64,000 bases of DNA from DATFQI01 sp963831105 (GTDB taxonomy: Bacteria > Actinomycetota > Thermoleophilia > Solirubrobacterales > Solirubrobacteraceae), in assembly GCA_963831105.1 (NCBI GenBank), contig CAWHOS010000007.1:124001-188000 (forward strand), read 5' to 3'. Positions 61,207 through 64,000 of this stretch are shown piece after piece (within the stretch, counting starts at the first letter, position 1; every line of letters begins with the position of its first letter). The notes beneath the pieces were generated by a model that worked only from the letters and a program-made list of their open reading frames with translations, searched no databases and was not told the origin of the DNA. Both the position numbers and the translations under genes were made by a program.

Positions 61207-61485
61207 TCAGTCGGGGATCAGCCCGTCGCCGGTGAACTCGTGCGCCGCCTCTTCGAGCGTCGTGTCCGGGGGCGGCAGGATCACGTCGGACTCCTCGAGC
61301 TCGTCGTCGCCGAGGGGCGTGCCGTCGCGGCGCACGAGCTCGAGCATCTCCTCGAAGAGCTGGGCGAAGCGGTCCTCGTCGCCGGCCTCGACGGCCTCGA
61401 CCGTCTGGTTGTCGAGCTCGTTGAGCCGCTGGGCGTCCTCGTCGGGCAGGTGGTACTGGCCCTCGGTGGCGATCCGGACGATCAC
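61207..61485 (-). CDS. pspAA: PspA-associated protein PspAA
   Basis: 92 residues. MIVRIATEGQYHLPDEDAQR is the family start. LNELDNQTVEAVEAGDEDRF and FEEMLELVRRDGTPL give the family's core and LGDDELEESDVILPPPDTTL the acidic tail. It pairs with PspA in actinobacteria and modulates its membrane role. Its start overlaps the pspA stop (ATGA at 61482-61485), so it is translationally coupled. Confidence 0.92.
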   Translation of the reverse strand: MIVRIATEGQYHLPDEDAQRLNELDNQTVEAVEAGDEDRFAQLFEEMLELVRRDGTPLGDDELEESDVILPPPDTTLEEAAHEFTGDGLIPD

Positions 61486-62264
61486 GAAGGACGCTCCTCG
61501 CCGGGCGCCGCCTCGGGCGCGCCCGGCGCCGAGCTGCCCGGCTCCGGGGCGGAGCCCTGGCCGAGCTCGGCCTTCATCTTCGCGAGGTCGTCGTCGACGG
61601 CGCTCTGGGAGGTCAGCTCGTGCAGCTGGCGGTCGATGTCGTCGCCGCCGGAGCCGAGCTGGAGGTTGTCGTCGAAGGCGCCGGCCGCCTCGAGCTCCTC
61701 CATCGCGCCCGCGCGGGCGCGCATGTCCTCGGTCTTGTCCTGCGCGCGCTGCATCGCGAGCCCGACGTCGGCCATCTCCTCGCCCACGCCCGTCGCCGCC
61801 TCGGAGATCTTGACCTGGGCCTCCGCGGCGGAGTACTGGGCCTTGATGACCTCCTTCTTGGTCCGGAACTGCTCGAGCTTGGAGCGCAGCTTCTGCTCCT
61901 TGTCGATCAGCTGGGCCTGCTGGGTCTCGAGCTCGGCGACCTGCTGGTCGAGCGACTGCAGCTCGGTCTGCGCGAACTGCTTGCGCTCGAGCGCCGTGCG
62001 CGCGAGGTCCTCGCGGTTCTGCGCGAGCGCCTGGCGCGCCTGCGTGTCGAGCTTGACGACCTGCTGCTCGAGCTTCTGCTGCTGGAGCTGGAGGCGCTTC
62101 TTGGACGTGACGACGTCCGCGATGCCCTTCTTGACGTTCTGCAGCAGCTCCATCTGCTTCTGGTAGCTGTACTCGAGCGTCTCCGAGGGATCCTCGGCCT
62201 TGTCGAGGAGCTTGCTGATCTTCGACTTGATGACTACGGACATGCGTCCGCCCATGCCGGCCAC
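61482..62264 (-). CDS. pspA: PspA/IM30 membrane-stress protein
   Basis: 260 residues, ESCRT-III-like coiled-coil protein that supports damaged membranes. VVIKSKISKLLDKAEDPSET is the amphipathic start, followed by a continuous coiled coil (about 40-190, DVVTSKKRLQLQQQKLEQQV and similar). The C-terminal 40 residues are Pro/Ser/Ala-rich. GTG at 62264 has GGGAGG at 5 nt; the ATG at 62243 matches the usual family start better but lacks a ribosome site. It is coupled to pspAA downstream. Confidence 0.93.
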   Translation of the reverse strand: MAGMGGRMSVVIKSKISKLLDKAEDPSETLEYSYQKQMELLQNVKKGIADVVTSKKRLQLQQQKLEQQVVKLDTQARQALAQNREDLARTALERKQFAQTELQSLDQQVAELETQQAQLIDKEQKLRSKLEQFRTKKEVIKAQYSAAEAQVKISEAATGVGEEMADVGLAMQRAQDKTEDMRARAGAMEELEAAGAFDDNLQLGSGGDDIDRQLHELTSQSAVDDDLAKMKAELGQGSAPEPGSSAPGAPEAAPGEERPS

Positions 62265-62316
62265 GGAGGCCTCCCTTCCCTCAGTTTCTGCGTCGAGGGG
62301 CTAGCGTACCCATGCC

Positions 62317-62808
62317 GTGCCAAGCCCGCGTAAAGCCGCCGACTCGCACGCCGTGCTGGTGCGCTGGATGGGCCTCGTCGACGCGAACTCCGCCGGCTAC
62401 GTGCACGGCGGCACGGTGATGAAGCTCTGCGACGAGGTGGCCGGGCTCGCCGCGGTGCGGCACTCGCGCTGCCGCGTGGTCACCGCGGGGATGGACCGGA
62501 TGACGTTCATGGAGCCGATCCACATCGGCGAGCTGGTGACGTTCACCGCGTCGGTCAACGCGGCCTGGCGGACCTCGATGGAGGTCGGCGTGCGCGTCGA
62601 CGCCGAGCAGCCGCGCGAGGGCGGCGTGCGGCACACGAACACCGCCTACCTGACGATGGTCGCACTCGACGACGAGGGCCGCCCGACCGAGGTGCCGCCG
62701 CTGCTGGCGGAGTCCGAGGTCGAGCGGCGCCGCGAGCGCGAGGCGCAGACCCGCCGCCGGAACCGGCTGGCGGAGCGCGACGAGCTGCAGCGCGACCGCT
62801 CGGCCTGA
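62317..62808 (+). CDS. Hotdog-fold acyl-CoA thioesterase (YciA/BFIT-type)
   Basis: 163 residues. The hotdog motif VDANSAGYVHGGTVMKLCDE (about 22-41) carries the catalytic-region Asn and Asp/Glu residues, followed by GMDRMTFMEPIHIGELVTFT and SMEVGVRVDAEQ. The C-terminal 35 residues are a charged helix (ESEVERRREREAQTRRRNRL). It hydrolyses acyl-CoA esters; chain preference is unknown. The GTG at 62317 keeps the short N-terminus. It is convergent with the NlpC/P60 gene. Confidence 0.88.
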   Translation: MPSPRKAADSHAVLVRWMGLVDANSAGYVHGGTVMKLCDEVAGLAAVRHSRCRVVTAGMDRMTFMEPIHIGELVTFTASVNAAWRTSMEVGVRVDAEQPREGGVRHTNTAYLTMVALDDEGRPTEVPPLLAESEVERRREREAQTRRRNRLAERDELQRDRSA

Positions 62809-62827
62809 GGCCGGCGAGCCGCCCGGG

Positions 62828-63394
62828 CTAGAGCCCGAGCGGGTGGCGCGCCTTGAAGGCGCGGGTGTTGCGCAGCGCGACGCGCCAGCGCGGGCCGCGC
62901 TCGGCCGTGCGCGTGATCTTGCGGCTCGTGATGCCGCCCGTGCTCGTGTCCAGGCGCAGGCCGGCGATGACGGCGAAGGCGTGGCCCGGGTTCGTGTAGA
63001 CCGTGATCCACGAGCCCTTGCCCCTCAGGCCCCAGCGCAGGAAGCTCGAGGAGTCCAGCGGGCTCTTGAGCAGCTTGGCCGCGAGCAGCGCGTAGGAGAC
63101 GGTGCCCGAGCAGTCGTAGCCCGAGTCCTCGACCTTGGCGTGACCGCCGCCGTACTTGTACGGCTTGTCGAGCAGCTTGTTGGCGGCGAAGATCGCCTGC
63201 TGCACCTGCGGGGGCGCGTCGGCGGGAGCGGCGGCCGAGCCGTCGGGCAGCAGCTTGGCCTGCGAGCCCGGGGCGACGATCGGCGCCGGGTCAGAAAACT
63301 GAGCACCGCCCGTAGAGGACGTTTGTGCCGCGGCGCCCGCCGGAAAGACCAAACCTAGACATCCAAAAAACAGCAACGCGAGAACCCGCGGCAT
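62828..63394 (-). CDS. NlpC/P60 peptidoglycan endopeptidase
   Basis: 188 residues. Signal peptide VLALLFFGCLGLVFPAGAAA, then the NlpC/P60 fold with catalytic Cys95 in GYDCSGTVSYALL and His138 in PGHAFAVIAG. PYKYGGGHAKVEDSGYDC is the family's opening pattern. It cuts stem peptides of the cell wall. ATG at 63394 with GAGG 11 nt before it. A c-di-AMP riboswitch precedes it, as for the M23 enzyme 7 kb away, so both hydrolases respond to the same second messenger. Confidence 0.9.
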   Translation of the reverse strand: MPRVLALLFFGCLGLVFPAGAAAQTSSTGGAQFSDPAPIVAPGSQAKLLPDGSAAAPADAPPQVQQAIFAANKLLDKPYKYGGGHAKVEDSGYDCSGTVSYALLAAKLLKSPLDSSSFLRWGLRGKGSWITVYTNPGHAFAVIAGLRLDTSTGGITSRKITRTAERGPRWRVALRNTRAFKARHPLGL

Positions 63395-63412
63395 CGATGA
63401 ATCAACCTCTTT

Positions 63413-63548
63413 CGTCGGCCTGCGGGGTTAGCTGACGGGCTAGCGCTGAAAGAGCCTGCGCCTCGCGTCCAAATCGACGCGACTCGCCCCAAACAACATG
63501 GTTCCCCCGCCCCCTGCCCTCCTGGCAGGGGTTCGGCGTAGCGCGGCA
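63413..63548 (-). ncRNA. c-di-AMP (ydaO/yuaA-type) riboswitch before the NlpC/P60 gene
   Basis: Read on the minus strand from 63548: GCCGAACCCC, a GC hairpin, GGGGGAACCATG, GGGGCGAGTCGCG and finally TAGCCCGTCAGCTAACCCCG with CAGGCCGAC. These are the same ordered blocks as the element at 56521-56650 and share CCCGTCAGCTAACCCCGCAG exactly. It ends 19 nt before the ATG at 63394. The stretch 63549-63701 probably holds both promoters of the divergent genes; nothing else is recognisable. Confidence 0.9.
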
Positions 63549-63701
63549 GTGTAGCCACCGCCGCGAAGTTATGTCGAGTACCGGCCTGCGCATGACTTAT
63601 TCGCCATGCGCGCGGCGGTACCTACCCCTGATCGGCCGGTTATGAACCCAACTTGAATCGGGGACCGTGTGCGGCGCCCTGCCGCTAGCTTGTCGTGCTC
63701 G

Positions 63702-64000
63702 ATGCGTCGCGCCCCAGCCGCCCTCGTCCTGCTGTCCCTCCTGCTCGCCGGCTGCGGCGGCGGCGGAGGCGGCTCGGGCGACAAGCCCTCGCCGAAGGAG
63801 CAGGCCGAGCAGGGCACGCCGGTGCTCGGCCAGACCGGCGACGAGGAGCCCGCGGGGCCCGCGCTCGGGTTCCCCGTCTTCGCGACCAAGAACACCACGC
63901 GCGTGGGCGGGGCCGATCCCGTGGCCGACGCCGCCGCCGTCGCCCAGGCGGTCTTCACCTCGCGCTCGGAGGACACCCGGCCGGACGCCGTCGTGCTCGT
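63702..64000 (+). CDS. Lipoprotein with cell-wall-binding repeat 2-like domain, cut by window edge
   Basis: First 99 residues only. Signal peptide APAALVLLSLLLAGCGGGGG with lipobox LAGC (Cys18), a Gly/Ser/Pro spacer, then TKNTTRVGGADPVADAAAVA, the start of a CW_binding_2 (ArcWxxx-like, TRVGGAD) repeat. Probably surface-attached. The ATG at 63702 is the first codon compatible with the signal peptide. Divergent from the NlpC/P60 gene. Confidence 0.7.
   Translation, partial: MRRAPAALVLLSLLLAGCGGGGGGSGDKPSPKEQAEQGTPVLGQTGDEEPAGPALGFPVFATKNTTRVGGADPVADAAAVAQAVFTSRSEDTRPDAVVL

Overview
The window is very GC-rich, actinobacterial-type DNA. The gene mix is SigB/SigF-type sigma factors with many STAS and anti-sigma partners, CsbD, PspA/PspAA/PspAB with HtpX, a MarP-like protease, Crp/Fnr and an ANTAR regulator. 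It resembles a soil member of the Thermoleophilia (Solirubrobacter/Patulibacter/Conexibacter-like), but the exact lineage is inference from gene style only. I see no rRNA, tRNA, CRISPR array, prophage or transposase.

Layout. 0-10 kb: aldo/keto reductase (cut by the window edge), GMC oxidoreductase, a collagen-like surface protein, a GGDEF-EAL protein, an AbiEi/DUF559 nuclease-like gene bounded by long palindromes, and a LigD-type ligase. 9.6-28.5 kb: general-stress and signalling block with STAS and anti-sigma ATPase genes, an RpoD-type sigma factor, Crp/Fnr regulator, ferritin-like protein, a PAS/GAF/PP2C phosphatase, CsbD, two SigB-type sigma factors, an orphan sugar-ABC ATPase and an ANTAR regulator. 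28.5-38.8 kb: YihY membrane protein, AddA/AddB-like recombination helicase-nuclease, topoisomerase III. 38.8-46 kb: envelope cluster (MarP-like protease, penicillin-binding protein, lipoprotein, FHA protein, ParA-like ATPase, L,D-transpeptidase, receiver protein). 46-51.2 kb: lysA-hom-thrC-thrB operon and lgt. 51.2-55.2 kb: STAS protein plus a roughly 1190-residue kinase-receiver-GAF-phosphatase-ATPase hybrid. 55.2-64 kb: M23 and NlpC/P60 peptidoglycan hydrolases, each behind a c-di-AMP (ydaO-type) riboswitch. Between them lie HtpX-PspAB, a TasA/SipW secretion operon, PspA-PspAA and a hotdog protein.

How it fits together. Much of the window is partner-switching stress control: PP2C phosphatases, STAS antagonists and RsbW-like kinases acting on SigB-type sigma factors. 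Promoters of the form GTTT-N16/17-GGGTAN precede CsbD and several small genes here. The right end is an envelope-stress and cell-wall module.

Caution. More than 40 apparent single-base frameshifts interrupt otherwise conserved genes, densest at 43-55 kb. Even essential genes (hom, thrC, thrB, lysA, lgt) are hit and motif conservation continues across each break, so most are probably sequence errors. I annotate each such gene as one CDS and give the break positions.
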